Origin: Paulinella micropora
Lineage: Eukaryota > Cercozoa > Imbricatea > Euglyphida
Direction: 5' to 3'
DNA length: 38,934 nt
Assembly (NCBI GenBank): GCA_009731375.1
Contig: BJOX01000182.1
Span: 353,614-392,547 of the forward strand
Under the pieces are notes generated by a model, which had not been told where the DNA came from, did no database searches, and was given only the letters and a program-made list of their open reading frames with translations. Position numbers and translations under genes: made by a program. Shown one piece after another: positions 38,782 through 38,934 of this stretch; the stretch's first letter is position 1, and every line of letters begins with the position of its first letter.

Positions 38782-38934
38782 TAGGGTGATTTCTTTCTGC
38801 TTTGCCACACAGGCAACAGAGTGAATTTTCACTGACCTGTCTCACACGGGGACGTCAGACGAAAACAAATACTCCAACACAGCTCCCTCATAACTCTTTC
38901 ACAAAACAAATAATTTGATTGGTCTCAAGCAGGT

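Larger units (their letters stand above)
38522..38934 (+). mobile_element. Second copy of the Gypsy element, 5' end (runs out of the window)
   Basis: 5' LTR at 38522-38764, then primer binding site and leader, in the plus orientation, opposite to copy 1. The leader portion 38765-38934 is identical by eye to 12953-13122 inverted. Gag should start about 0.6 kb beyond the window if the copy is complete. Confidence 0.9.

Overview
This is a eukaryotic, repeat-dominated nuclear window. The evidence is two kinds of LTR retrotransposon, possible spliced genes with GT-AG signals, no operons or ribosome binding sites, and very large amounts of microsatellite: GATA, CTT/GAA, CTA, GTT, CT and TATGT arrays. 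Four runs of N (888-897, 18494-19293, 22176-22185, 24554-24573) mark assembly gaps, three of them inside microsatellites. I cannot name the species. A fragment at 21.2-21.45 kb resembles the C-terminal domain found behind reverse transcriptases in many invertebrate retroelements, which leans towards an animal, but a protist or alga cannot be excluded.

Layout. 1-2.76 kb: pyrimidine-rich and GATA microsatellites, then about 1 kb of unique sequence. 2.76-13.36 kb: a complete Ty3/Gypsy-type element on the minus strand, with LTRs at 2764-3006 and 13123-13360, a 4-bp target duplication (TTGC), a primer binding site, a polypurine tract, an intact 898-codon gag and an intact pol of about 1,930 codons. 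Gag and pol share one reading frame and are separated by a single UGA codon. 13.4-16.2 kb: a 290-bp foldback palindrome, GATA arrays, a second inverted-repeat element and an ORF with in-frame tandem repeats. 16.3-25 kb: very long microsatellites with embedded fragments, namely a 5-copy motif among TATGT arrays, a duplicated short ORF, a retroelement endonuclease-like fragment, and copies of the tail of a small membrane protein.

24.9-30.7 kb: a candidate single-pass membrane protein gene (minus), a 33-bp-arm hairpin, a family of repeats attached to (GTT)n, a gag zinc-knuckle fragment, and a possible two-exon membrane-protein 3' end (plus). 30.7-38.4 kb: a degraded Ty1/Copia-type element on the plus strand. 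Its LTRs (30715-31079, 38024-38381), leader and gag are in place, but pol is frameshifted. Its RT/RNase H part lies on the opposite strand and the integrase core is missing. 38.52 kb to the end: the 5' LTR and leader of a second copy of the same Gypsy family, in the opposite orientation, running out of the window.

How the parts work together: the Gypsy element looks like a self-contained unit. LTR promoter, leader with primer binding site, Gag with a CCCH-type finger and RGG tail, then Pol reached by reading through UGA and carrying protease, RT, RNase H, integrase and a long C-terminal extension of unknown role. The Copia element has lost function in pol. Its leader carries three tandem hairpin units that may be an RNA signal. 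All functional statements are from reading the sequence; no database search was run.
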